Source of the DNA: Acidobacteriota bacterium
GTDB lineage: Bacteria; Acidobacteriota; Blastocatellia; Pyrinomonadales; Pyrinomonadaceae
NCBI GenBank assembly: GCA_963169175.1
Contig: CAUJFK010000326.1
Location: forward strand, 1-6,425
Direction of reading: 5' to 3'
Length of the DNA: 6,425 nt
In this document: positions 1 through 6,425 of the stretch, in pieces
Numbering within the stretch: position 1 is the first letter of the stretch
How the letters are laid out: every line of letters starts with the position of its first letter
The notes under the pieces: generated by a model
The model's input: the letters and a program-made list of their open reading frames with translations, nothing else
Told to the model about the DNA's origin: nothing
The model's database searches: none
Program-made: the position numbers and the translations under genes

Positions 1-301
1 CCCCTCCGCGCCCCCGCGCCGAATCCGGCGAGACCCCCGCCCCGAGTCCGGCTCCCGCCGTCCCAGGACCGGCCGCACCGCCGGTCTCGGATGCTCCAAC
101 CACCCCGCGCGCGGTGTCACCCCGCGCCTCCACCGCCGCGGCCACCTTGCCGGCCAGATCGGGATGTTCCGCATCGATGCCGCTGTCCACGATCGCAACG
201 CTGATACCCCGGCCCGTAGCCGAACGCCAGTCGTCCGCCAGGTGCAAATACTGAGTACCCCGCTCAAACGTGCCGATGTCAGCCTCTGGAACCGTCGTCA
301 T
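1..301 (-). CDS. S8 (subtilisin-like) serine peptidase, N-terminal fragment
   Basis: About 100 codons of a gene running leftward off the window edge. Read from the ATG at 301, residues 33-53 carry the S8 catalytic-aspartate block: ISVAIVDSGID followed by HPDLAGKV, with Asp39 as the catalytic residue. The preceding ATGRG is the usual lead-in. Subtilases use an Asp-His-Ser triad to cleave peptide bonds; the His and Ser motifs should lie beyond position 1, so activity cannot be judged. After the Asp block come about 45 residues rich in Gly, Ala, Arg and Pro, where a compact subtilase would be approaching its HGT motif. No signal peptide is visible from either candidate start, so a cytoplasmic enzyme is possible. 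The start is uncertain: the ATG has no Shine-Dalgarno sequence, and the frame stays open back to 445, with a GTG at 370. The gene follows the GAF gene on the same strand by 20 to 89 bases, which suggests one operon. Confidence 0.82.
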   Translation of the reverse strand, partial: MTTVPEADIGTFERGTQYLHLADDWRSATGRGISVAIVDSGIDAEHPDLAGKVAAAVEARGDTARGVVGASETGGAAGPGTAGAGLGAGVSPDSARGRGG

Positions 302-390
302 AAGAAAATTTTGATCTAATGCCGGGCCTGGCCATTGTCCGGGGCGGCTACTGCAACTCTCGGGCAGCACACTCGCGGCCGCGGCGTTTC

Positions 391-1167
391 CTACAGAGTC
401 AGAAAATTGCTTTCGCTCTTGGTGTCGGAATATCGGACGATCGATTCAAGCATTTCCCTGCACAGGACGCGCTCTGCCTCACCGCGTCCGGCAACCTCGC
501 GGATCAGCACGGCAAGGTCCATCATCTCGCGATGCTCGGCTGAATCACGCAGCTCACTAAGCCATTCTCTGACAATACCAAGGTCATCCGTCGAATCATT
601 TGTAAGGATGTTTTCGCCGAGGTCACGAAACAGTTTTGCCGATTCATAAGCGTTGACAAGCGATGCGATAGGCAACGCAAACGCCGCGGCGCGGTCCATC
701 TCGGACGGCGTAAATGGCTCAAACGGAGGATCGCCCCGCCGGTTAATGTATTCCAAAACACCAATGACCTCGCCGTTATGACTAAGCGGCGTGGCAAGGA
801 TCATCTGCGTTGAATATCCTGTCCGACGGTCAACTTCCGAATAAAATGCTCCCTCTTCGCCAACATCCGCGACTGCCATTGGCTGGCCCGAAGACATAAC
901 GAATCCGGCGATCCCCTTTCCCGCGGGCACTTTGATGTTGATAAGTTGTTCGGCAACCTTGCCAATGGCCGAAAGGAACCTAAGATCGCCCTCATCACCA
1001 TCGCGGATCAGGACGGAAGCCTCGTCTGAATTCAGTTCGGCTGCAGAGATCTCCAGCAAGGTTGCGAGAGACCGGGTAAGCGGTTCCGTAAGTACATCGG
1101 CAATATCTATGGTCTCGACCAGCCTTTTCAAACGTTTCTGCAGATCGTCGCCGTCGGATTCGCTCAT
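391..1167 (-). CDS. GAF domain-containing protein (stand-alone sensor)
   Basis: A 258-residue protein from the ATG at 1167. Residues about 1-25 are charged and helical. Residues about 30-180 form a GAF domain: a helix, then EASVLIRDGDEGDLRFLSAIG, the core strand-turn VPAGKGIAGFVMSSGQP, the AVADV segment, MILATPLSHNGEVIGVLEYIN and the closing helix FTPSEMDRAAAFA. The VLEYINRRGDPPF stretch resembles the end of GAF domains in cyclic-nucleotide phosphodiesterases, but the ligand cannot be named from sequence. GAF domains bind small molecules or mediate dimerisation. No kinase, cyclase, HD-GYP or DNA-binding output domain follows; the last 75 or so residues are predicted helical and acidic/basic mixed. 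Any signal therefore probably passes to a partner, and the S8 protease immediately downstream is the obvious candidate (inference). No signal peptide, so cytoplasmic. A TTG at 1185 would add six residues. The ATG is preferred because a promoter-like sequence lies immediately before it. Confidence 0.88.
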   Translation of the reverse strand: MSESDGDDLQKRLKRLVETIDIADVLTEPLTRSLATLLEISAAELNSDEASVLIRDGDEGDLRFLSAIGKVAEQLINIKVPAGKGIAGFVMSSGQPMAVADVGEEGAFYSEVDRRTGYSTQMILATPLSHNGEVIGVLEYINRRGDPPFEPFTPSEMDRAAAFALPIASLVNAYESAKLFRDLGENILTNDSTDDLGIVREWLSELRDSAEHREMMDLAVLIREVAGRGEAERVLCREMLESIVRYSDTKSESNFLTL

Positions 1168-1174
1168 CCTGTGA

Positions 1175-1202
1175 TTTTTACGCAATTTCCGCGGATTTTC
1201 AA
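1175..1202 (-). promoter_or_regulatory. Putative sigma70-type promoter of the GAF gene
   Basis: Reading leftward, TTGAAA (1202-1197, five of six matches to the -35 consensus) is followed by a 16-base spacer and TAAAAA (1180-1175, four of six matches to the -10). Only seven bases, TCACAGG, then separate the -10 from the ATG at 1167. Transcription would start at or next to the ATG, giving a leaderless or nearly leaderless message. This is a visual consensus match only. Confidence 0.35.
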
Positions 1203-1240
1203 CCCGTGCCTGATAAACACCGGAGCCATCGGATCCCAGG

Positions 1241-1276
1241 TTGACATAGGTTCTGGAATCAGGCGGCTATTTGACA
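1241..1276 (+). promoter_or_regulatory. Two TTGACAT repeats, candidate -35 elements for the S41 gene
   Basis: Perfect -35 hexamers TTGACA occur at 1241-1246 and 1271-1276 on the plus strand, each followed by T, exactly 30 bases apart. They lie about 100-135 bases upstream of the S41 start. Neither has a good -10 at 16-18 bases: GGCTAT at 1265 follows the first, and TTGAAT at 1298 follows the second at a spacing of 21. They may be -35 elements of tandem promoters or a direct-repeat binding site about three helical turns apart. Function is inferred. Confidence 0.25.
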
Positions 1277-1366
1277 TTTACAGACCGCAAGCATTTTTGA
1301 ATATCGGCTGGAGGCCGCATCGACGTGATGGCCGGATCGGCGAAAGGGCACGCCCTCCCGGACGGC

Positions 1367-1370
1367 GGAG
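1367..1370 (+). promoter_or_regulatory. Shine-Dalgarno site fixing the S41 start
   Basis: GGAG ends five bases before the ATG at 1376. It supports this start over the in-frame GTG at 1325 and ATG at 1328, which would put 16-17 non-hydrophobic residues in front of the signal peptide. Confidence 0.7.
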
Positions 1371-1375
1371 ATCTT

Positions 1376-3130
1376 ATGACGCTCAAGAAGAGTTTTTGTG
1401 TCGTGGGCTTGATTTGCGTTGTTATCGTGCAGGCCGGGTCGGGCCAGGATCCTCGGTCCGCCCAGCTTACGCCTTCGGCAGATCCCTTCGCGTTGTCCTC
1501 TGGAAGTTCATTCTCAGCTTCCGGAAAAGGAACCTCGACGAAAGCCCCCGGGATCAAACCAGCAGCCATTTCCACCGATCTTACTGAAGCACTTGAGATA
1601 ATTGAAAAAAATCACATAGCCGGAAAAGGCCTCAGCGTCGATGTGTTGATGGGTGCGGCCATTGCCACGATGCTCCATGCACTTGATCCGCATTCCCGTT
1701 ACTACGACCGGGCCGAGTTCGAGGAGCTGCTCGGCGAGCACGAAAGCGAATATTCGGGAACGGGTTCGTCGATCGCCGGCTTTGAAAACGCTGGTTCCGT
1801 GGACACGTATATCGTTTCGACATTCGTCGGCTCGCCTGCCGCAAGGGCCGGGCTCAGATTCGGCGACAGGATACTGGCCGTCAACGGCCGAGGCGTTTCG
1901 GGAGCATCGCCGGATATTGTCCGCGATCTCGTTCGCGGCACGCGCGGAACAACGGTACGGCTAACGGTCGAACGAGCCAACAGCCTGGCGGTCGAAATTA
2001 TCGAAATGCGTCGCGACCGCGTCCATGAGCCCGCGGTCCCCAAAGGCTTCCTGCTTGGCGGAAAAACAGGATATGTCGATCTCACAGGCGGATTTAGCAA
2101 CGCCACATTCGGTGAGCTTGAGGCGGCGATCAATGATCTGAAACGCCGCGGGGTGACGTCGCTGGTGCTTGACCTTCGCGGCAACGGCGGCGGCATTCTC
2201 GAACAAGCCGTTAAGGTGGCGGAAAAATTTCTCCCGCCCGGTACGACGATCGTGTCCCAGCGGGGCCGTTATGCAGATGGCAATCGCGTGTGGAAGGCCG
2301 CGAAGCCGCAATACGAAACGATGCCGCTGGTCCTCCTGGTGGACGAGAACACCGCCTCGGCGTCTGAGGTCCTTGCCGGTGCGCTGCAGGACAACGATCG
2401 GGCACTGATCGTCGGCCGCAGAACATTTGGCAAAGGGCTGGTGCAAAGTGTGCTGAATTTGCCCGAAGGCTCCGGCCTGACACTGACCGCCGCCCGATAC
2501 TACACGCCGACGGGTCGCTCTATTCAGCGCGACTACGCCGCAACCGGCCTCTATGATTACTATAATCACCGCACGGCCGAGATAGACAAGCCGCATTTTG
2601 CGGCAAAAACGCCGACGAACCGTATAGTTTACGGCGGCGACGGCATTGCACCCGATACGATCGCGGCCAATGGCGACCTGACACCCGAACGAATACGACT
2701 TCTCGATCCGATCTTCTTCTTCTCGCGTGAGCTCACCGCCGGACGATTGGATAAAGATCCGATCCTCGGCTCGTCGGCTACAATTGAGCGTCTCCGACAA
2801 CGCGTCATCTTTGGCGAGCCGATAGTTGATGAACAGGTGCTTAGACAGTTTGGCGAGTTTGTCGCCGGGAACAAAGTTCAGCCTTCGCGGGTGGCAAGTC
2901 TGCAAAAGGAACAAGCCTTTGTTCGCCAAATGCTTGGCTACTATATCGCTCTCGGTGCTTTTGGATCTGAGACCGCCGCCCGCGTGCGGATAGAGGCCGA
3001 CCCACAGATCGATCAGGCGCTGGACGCTCTCCCAAAAGCCGCCCAACTTTACGCGGCCGCCCAAAAGGCCCGCACATCATCCAAAAAAGAAAAAAGCTCG
3101 TTGAGTCTGGTTCTCAACGAGCAAAGGTAG
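1376..3130 (+). CDS. S41 family C-terminal-processing peptidase with PDZ domain
   Basis: A 584-residue exported serine protease of the CtpA/Prc (tail-specific protease) family, which cleaves proteins near their C-termini in the cell envelope. Residues 1-24 form a Sec-type signal or anchor: two Lys, then a hydrophobic run ending near VQAGSG. A Ser/Pro-rich linker covers about 27-68, a helical segment with LDPHSRYY about 68-123, and a PDZ domain about 124-205, including GSPAARAG and GDRILAVNG. The protease core follows: DLRGNGGG at 266-273, catalytic Ser328 in ENTASASEVLAG, general-base Lys353 in RTFGKG and Gln357 four residues later, matching the Ser-Lys-Gln arrangement of E. coli Prc (Ser430, Lys455, Gln459). 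GIAPD at 423-427 closes the core. A helical extension of about 150 residues (433-584) has no motif I recognise. The start follows from the ribosome binding site and signal peptide. It is divergent from the GAF gene and convergent with the receptor gene. Its last 16 codons overlap a terminator on the opposite strand, which encodes the tail KKEKSSLSLVLNEQR. Substrate unknown. Confidence 0.95.
   Translation: MTLKKSFCVVGLICVVIVQAGSGQDPRSAQLTPSADPFALSSGSSFSASGKGTSTKAPGIKPAAISTDLTEALEIIEKNHIAGKGLSVDVLMGAAIATMLHALDPHSRYYDRAEFEELLGEHESEYSGTGSSIAGFENAGSVDTYIVSTFVGSPAARAGLRFGDRILAVNGRGVSGASPDIVRDLVRGTRGTTVRLTVERANSLAVEIIEMRRDRVHEPAVPKGFLLGGKTGYVDLTGGFSNATFGELEAAINDLKRRGVTSLVLDLRGNGGGILEQAVKVAEKFLPPGTTIVSQRGRYADGNRVWKAAKPQYETMPLVLLVDENTASASEVLAGALQDNDRALIVGRRTFGKGLVQSVLNLPEGSGLTLTAARYYTPTGRSIQRDYAATGLYDYYNHRTAEIDKPHFAAKTPTNRIVYGGDGIAPDTIAANGDLTPERIRLLDPIFFFSRELTAGRLDKDPILGSSATIERLRQRVIFGEPIVDEQVLRQFGEFVAGNKVQPSRVASLQKEQAFVRQMLGYYIALGAFGSETAARVRIEADPQIDQALDALPKAAQLYAAAQKARTSSKKEKSSLSLVLNEQR
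3083..3122 (-). terminator. Rho-independent terminator, minus strand, inside the S41 gene end
   Basis: A perfect ten-base inverted repeat, GCTCGTTGAG (3096-3105) and CTCAACGAGC (3113-3122), has a seven-base loop. Read leftward, the stem is followed directly by six T, one C and six T (3095-3083), a classic intrinsic terminator. On the plus strand the stem is followed by AAAGG, so it should not stop S41 transcription. It would catch leftward transcripts that pass the first terminator beyond the receptor gene. All of it lies within S41 codons; the stop is at 3128-3130. Confidence 0.85.
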
Positions 3131-3377
3131 AAACAGGAGGAATTAGAAAGACAACTCACCGCAGCAACTTGCAAAAACTACCGGAGATCGGCTTTCTCAC
3201 TCAAATAGAGTGATGCCGTACCCGATTCAACGGTTGCACCCCAAACAAAAAAAGTTCCGCAGTTCGGCCGCGAAGCCCACCTTGGACGAAGCAATAGGTT
3301 TCACGAATCGGCGATAAAGTTCAAGAAAAAGAGCCCGCCCGAGAAACGGGCGAGCTCTGACCTGTCCTTTAGCTCCC
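3131..3377. other. Convergent intergenic region
   Basis: Some 247 bases between the S41 stop and the receptor stop. It holds the minus-strand terminator at 3323-3357 and a minor six-base hairpin at 3197-3213 with no T-tract. I see no credible gene, RNA or plus-strand intrinsic terminator in the rest. Confidence 0.6.
3323..3357 (-). terminator. Rho-independent terminator of the TonB-dependent receptor gene
   Basis: The arms 3331-3341 and 3347-3357 form an eleven-base stem with a five-base loop. In the leftward transcript, GAGCUCGCCCG pairs with CGGGCGGGCUC with one G-U wobble; in the plus-strand transcript that position is a C-A mismatch. The stem is followed leftward by TTTTTCTT. It begins 21 bases past the receptor stop codon. 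Confidence 0.88.
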
Positions 3378-6300
3378 CTAGAAAAGGAATCTAACTCCAA
3401 ATCGCACGGCCCGCGGTGATTGATACAGCTGCGGCATACCGTAGCGTTGATCGAGCCGGTTTGTCGGATCGGCGTTGAAGCGATCAAGAATTGGCTGCAG
3501 AAGCGCTCCAGACGTATAGCCGTTTGCGTACAAACGGGCACGCTCACCGGCCGTGGCGGCTGGGAACATCGCGGCGTCATTCGGCCGGCTTGTCGATGTG
3601 TTCATTGTAGGATAAACACCGGTCACTGTGTCCTGGTCCCACAGATTAAGCAGGTTCAGGTCGAGGGCGACCGAGTATCGGCCATCGGCCCCGAATTTGA
3701 CCCGATGGGTAAAGTTGACATCCGTCTGGCTGAACGTCGGACTTCTGCCAAGATCGCCACGGTGGTAAAAGACCTGCGGCGTAACGCTTGATTGGCCATA
3801 AATCGACGTAGTCATCGGGGTTCCCGAGCTAACCGTTTGGAAAAACGCAAACTCGGTCGAGTTCGCTTTACTTCCCATCCAATCGAAGATGTATGCACCG
3901 TAGATATTGAACACGTGCGGACGGTCCGTTGGCAACGGGCCATTGTCCGGCTTGCCTTCGGCGGTAAACCCGATGAACGGCAGGTCGAACGCACGGCTTA
4001 CACCCGGCGAAAGGCGTCCGTCAACCAGGTGCGGTTCGTCCGAACTGGTAAGGCCGGTGTAATTGCCGTGGAGACGGCTGAACGTGTAATTCGCGTTGAA
4101 GTACCAGTGCTGCGAAAGCCGTTTTTCAAGCACGAACTCCAAACCGTCGTAGCGGCGTTTCGGGCGGGTCGATCTTTCGTAGCCGAGGTCCAGCAGCGTT
4201 TGCAGATGCAGCCCGCTTCCCGGATTGCCAATGATATAAGCTTCGCTTCCGGCCGAATTTACGATACCCGCATCCTCGACCGCTTCATCAACATTCTTAT
4301 ACGTGTAACGTGAACGGAACACATAATTCTTGCCAAGCTGGCGCTCGACGCCGAATGTCAATTCAGTCTGCTGGAACGGTTTCAGGTTCGGATCAACGGC
4401 GCCGTCCTCATAGGGCGATGCACCCGGCTCATTCGCGTTGACGCGAAGGTTCCGCTGGCACCGGCTGCGGGCACCCGCAACAATAAAACCTGTCGAGGGG
4501 CACGCGCTCGGGCCTGAGAATCCGCCGAGAACAACGTTAATGTCAAAGTTCGAGGCACTCTCACCCGGAAAGATCTCAAAATAATCTTCGAGGAAAATGT
4601 CACCGCCAAACAGCCCTCGCGGAAGGGCAAATTTGACACGATCGTAAAACTTGCCGTAGCTACCAAAGATCTTGGTTTTGCCATCTCCGAACGGATCATA
4701 TGCAAACCCAAGCCGCGGAGCTATCTTGTCACCCCAACCGAAATCAACGCCGCTGGGAATGCCGTTGAATGTTGGAAGGTTCTCTTTCTCAAACCGGACG
4801 CCCAGGTTCAGGGTCAGTCGCGTGAACGGCTGCCATTTATCCTGAATAAATATTCCCTGGCTGAGGTTGCTTCCCGTACCGTTCGTCCCGGTCCGGCGAA
4901 ATGAGGCAGAGCCGATCGCTCCAGGCGTGTCGGTAACACCCGGCTGAGTGCTCGAAATTGGCGTTCCGACAAAGAACCGAAGCTGGCCGATAGCATTGTT
5001 GCCCGACTGTACGTCGTTCAGGATGGTATATCGCTGATAACCACCCTTTAATTCATGGCGGCCGCCGCCGGAAAATAGATACGTACCCGAGAATTCATAG
5101 GTCTCACGGATCGAGATATCCTTTACGGTCAGCGAATTTGCCGCCGTTGTCGAACACGGGAACGGATCAGGATTGTTCGCCGGCGAACGATTGCACGAAG
5201 CAACGTTCACGACCTGGGGCACGAAGTAGTTGCCCAATTTTTCGTTGAGGAAACCACGGCTATAGCGTCCATCTACGACCAGGTTCGTGAGCGGAGTGTA
5301 AACACCCGAAAATGTTACAGCATTGGCATTCTGCCGACCGCCCTGTTTGCTTCGGAACTGATTTTCCGGCAGGATGCCGAGGCTTCCACCAAAGTTAGTT
5401 ACGGGGATCCCGGCATTGTTAAAGACGTAAGACGATGAGCCTACGTTCGAGAATGAGCTGCCAGGCAAGCTTCCTTCCTGAACAACTGGATTCCACAGGA
5501 ATGTGCCTGTCAGCCTCAAATTGTCGAAGGGATTTGCATCGAGCCGGCCGAAGGCGTATTCATACGTCGTCTTTCGGCTGTACTTCTCCGTCGCCAGCAG
5601 CGTTCTGGTTGCTGCGGGTTGGTTGCTAAAGTACTGCGTATTGACCTCAGTATTGAAGATCTGCGGCGAATAGCTGCCAAAAAACCATAGCTTGTCCTTG
5701 AAGATCGGGCCACCGAGATTTGCCGTAGGGAAATAATCCGTACCTTTGGTTTTCGGCGGATCAAAATATTCAGGACTCTGCGTAAAGAACGAAGAAGCAG
5801 CGCTCGTTCCGCCCAGCAGCGGCCTCGCATTGCCGTTGAATCGAGGCGTTTCTGCCTGGATGCCAAACTCGCCGTGGAAATCATTGCTTCCGCCGCGTGT
5901 AACCACGCTCACCACACCGCCGGTCGCACCGCCGTATTCAGCGTTGAATCCGCTGGATTTGACCTGTACTTCCTGAACAAGCTGCGTCGGAATATCGAAC
6001 GTATCATTCAGCGTTCCCGTCCGGTAGTTGGTCACTTCCTGGCCGTCGATAACGAAAACGTTTTCGCCGCCCGAAGCGCCGTCAACCGAGAAGCCGCCGG
6101 TCCTGCTCTCAGGCCGCGTCCCGGGAACCGATTTCAAAAGGCTGGTGAATCCCGTTCCCTTCGGCAAAAGTTCTATTTTTTGCGCACTGATCGCGGTTTG
6201 AATACTGCTGTTTGTCGTATCCACCGGAGGTGCATCGGCCACGGTAACATCGACCGTGTTCGCGCTTCCGCCCGGGCTCACCGAAATGTTCAACTGCGTG

Positions 6301-6425
6301 TTCTGTCCGATAACCACAGTTACATTCTCGTACTTTGCCTCACCAAAACCGCCGGTTGGCGACGTAACAACATCGTATGTTCCGGGCGGAACCTGGATGG
6401 CGCGGAAAAATCCTTCTGCGTTGGT
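3378..6425 (-). CDS. Oar-type TonB-dependent outer-membrane receptor, 5' end beyond window
   Basis: 1015 codons are visible and the frame is open at the right edge; signal peptide and start are missing. Visible residues 1-50, with VPPGTYDVVTSPTGGF, are the end of a carboxypeptidase-regulatory-like (CarboxypepD_reg) beta-sandwich. Residues about 78-180 are the plug: SLLKSVPGTRP, FSVDGASGGENVFVIDGQEV, QEVQVKSSGFNAEYGGATGG and VVSVVTRGGSNDFHG. The rest is a large beta-barrel, with the Oar-family stretch PRLGFAYDPFGDGKTKIFG. It ends in VRFGVRFLF, a terminal-Phe strand typical of BAM-assembled outer-membrane proteins. Such receptors import ligands using TonB-ExbBD energy; in Acidobacteriota the ligands are mostly unknown and may be glycans or peptides. 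No TonB box is visible, perhaps because it lies upstream. The only four cysteines fall in two pairs, 411/424 and 642/656, in apparent loops. A terminator follows the stop by 21 bases. No SusD-like partner is present here. Promoter and regulation lie outside the window. Confidence 0.93.
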   Translation of the reverse strand, partial: TNAEGFFRAIQVPPGTYDVVTSPTGGFGEAKYENVTVVIGQNTQLNISVSPGGSANTVDVTVADAPPVDTTNSSIQTAISAQKIELLPKGTGFTSLLKSVPGTRPESRTGGFSVDGASGGENVFVIDGQEVTNYRTGTLNDTFDIPTQLVQEVQVKSSGFNAEYGGATGGVVSVVTRGGSNDFHGEFGIQAETPRFNGNARPLLGGTSAASSFFTQSPEYFDPPKTKGTDYFPTANLGGPIFKDKLWFFGSYSPQIFNTEVNTQYFSNQPAATRTLLATEKYSRKTTYEYAFGRLDANPFDNLRLTGTFLWNPVVQEGSLPGSSFSNVGSSSYVFNNAGIPVTNFGGSLGILPENQFRSKQGGRQNANAVTFSGVYTPLTNLVVDGRYSRGFLNEKLGNYFVPQVVNVASCNRSPANNPDPFPCSTTAANSLTVKDISIRETYEFSGTYLFSGGGRHELKGGYQRYTILNDVQSGNNAIGQLRFFVGTPISSTQPGVTDTPGAIGSASFRRTGTNGTGSNLSQGIFIQDKWQPFTRLTLNLGVRFEKENLPTFNGIPSGVDFGWGDKIAPRLGFAYDPFGDGKTKIFGSYGKFYDRVKFALPRGLFGGDIFLEDYFEIFPGESASNFDINVVLGGFSGPSACPSTGFIVAGARSRCQRNLRVNANEPGASPYEDGAVDPNLKPFQQTELTFGVERQLGKNYVFRSRYTYKNVDEAVEDAGIVNSAGSEAYIIGNPGSGLHLQTLLDLGYERSTRPKRRYDGLEFVLEKRLSQHWYFNANYTFSRLHGNYTGLTSSDEPHLVDGRLSPGVSRAFDLPFIGFTAEGKPDNGPLPTDRPHVFNIYGAYIFDWMGSKANSTEFAFFQTVSSGTPMTTSIYGQSSVTPQVFYHRGDLGRSPTFSQTDVNFTHRVKFGADGRYSVALDLNLLNLWDQDTVTGVYPTMNTSTSRPNDAAMFPAATAGERARLYANGYTSGALLQPILDRFNADPTNRLDQRYGMPQLYQSPRAVRFGVRFLF

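Noticed and set aside
319..649. Two plus-strand open frames antisense to the end of the GAF gene
   Set aside because: They overlap the GAF coding region, have Arg/Ser-rich compositions, and show no ribosome binding site or domain.
1325..1375. Upstream GTG/ATG starts for the S41 gene
   Set aside because: They would bury the signal peptide behind 16-17 polar residues, and the ATG at 1376 has a well-spaced GGAG.
1961..3064. A 367-codon open frame on the minus strand, antisense to the S41 gene
   Set aside because: It lies wholly inside a gene with clear S41 motifs. Its translation is rich in Arg, His and Cys with no recognisable domain, as expected for a shadow frame.
3135..3140. Perfect AGGAGG just after the S41 stop codon
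   Set aside because: No start codon follows at a usable distance and no open frame of note begins there; probably chance.
3197..3213. Six-base hairpin TCACTC/GAGTGA considered as an S41 terminator
   Set aside because: The stem is short and AT/GC mixed, and no T-tract follows on either strand.
3227..3580. Minus-strand open frame of 117 codons spanning the receptor 3' end and the intergenic region
   Set aside because: It overlaps the receptor coding region in another frame, crosses the terminator hairpin and shows no recognisable motif.
6315..6317. GTG taken as the receptor start
   Set aside because: The frame continues without a stop to the window edge and encodes the conserved end of a carboxypeptidase-regulatory-like domain, so the true start lies outside.

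Overview
The window looks like a chromosomal segment of an acidobacterium. The main clue is the large Oar-type TonB-dependent receptor with a carboxypeptidase-regulatory-like N-terminus, a family greatly expanded in Acidobacteriota. A PDZ-containing S41 protease with an extended C-terminus and mid-50s GC (by eye) also fit. A Blastocatellia/Pyrinomonadaceae-like source is a guess from protein style, not a measured assignment.

Layout, left to right. (1) Positions 1-301, minus strand: N-terminal part of a subtilisin-like (S8) serine protease that runs off the left edge. Its catalytic Asp motif is visible; the His and Ser motifs would lie outside. (2) 391-1167, minus: a stand-alone GAF-domain protein, directly upstream of the S8 gene and probably co-transcribed with it. 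(3) 1168-1375: a divergent promoter region serving the GAF/S8 pair leftward and the S41 gene rightward. (4) 1376-3130, plus: an exported S41 C-terminal-processing protease with its whole catalytic signature intact. (5) 3131-3377: a convergent intergenic region. One minus-strand terminator sits just past the receptor gene. A second, stronger-looking one is embedded inside the last codons of the S41 gene. (6) 3378-6425, minus: the TonB-dependent receptor, complete at its C-terminus and open at the right edge.

The three transcription units have no obvious shared pathway. The GAF and S8 genes may form a small sensor-protease pair. The S41 protease and the receptor are both envelope proteins but are convergently transcribed and probably independent. 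I found no mobile element, CRISPR array, tRNA or rRNA. Nothing here is clearly a new system. The best leads are the terminator that doubles as protein-coding sequence, the GAF-S8 pair with a very GC-rich Gly/Ala insertion in the protease, and a possible leaderless start for the GAF gene.
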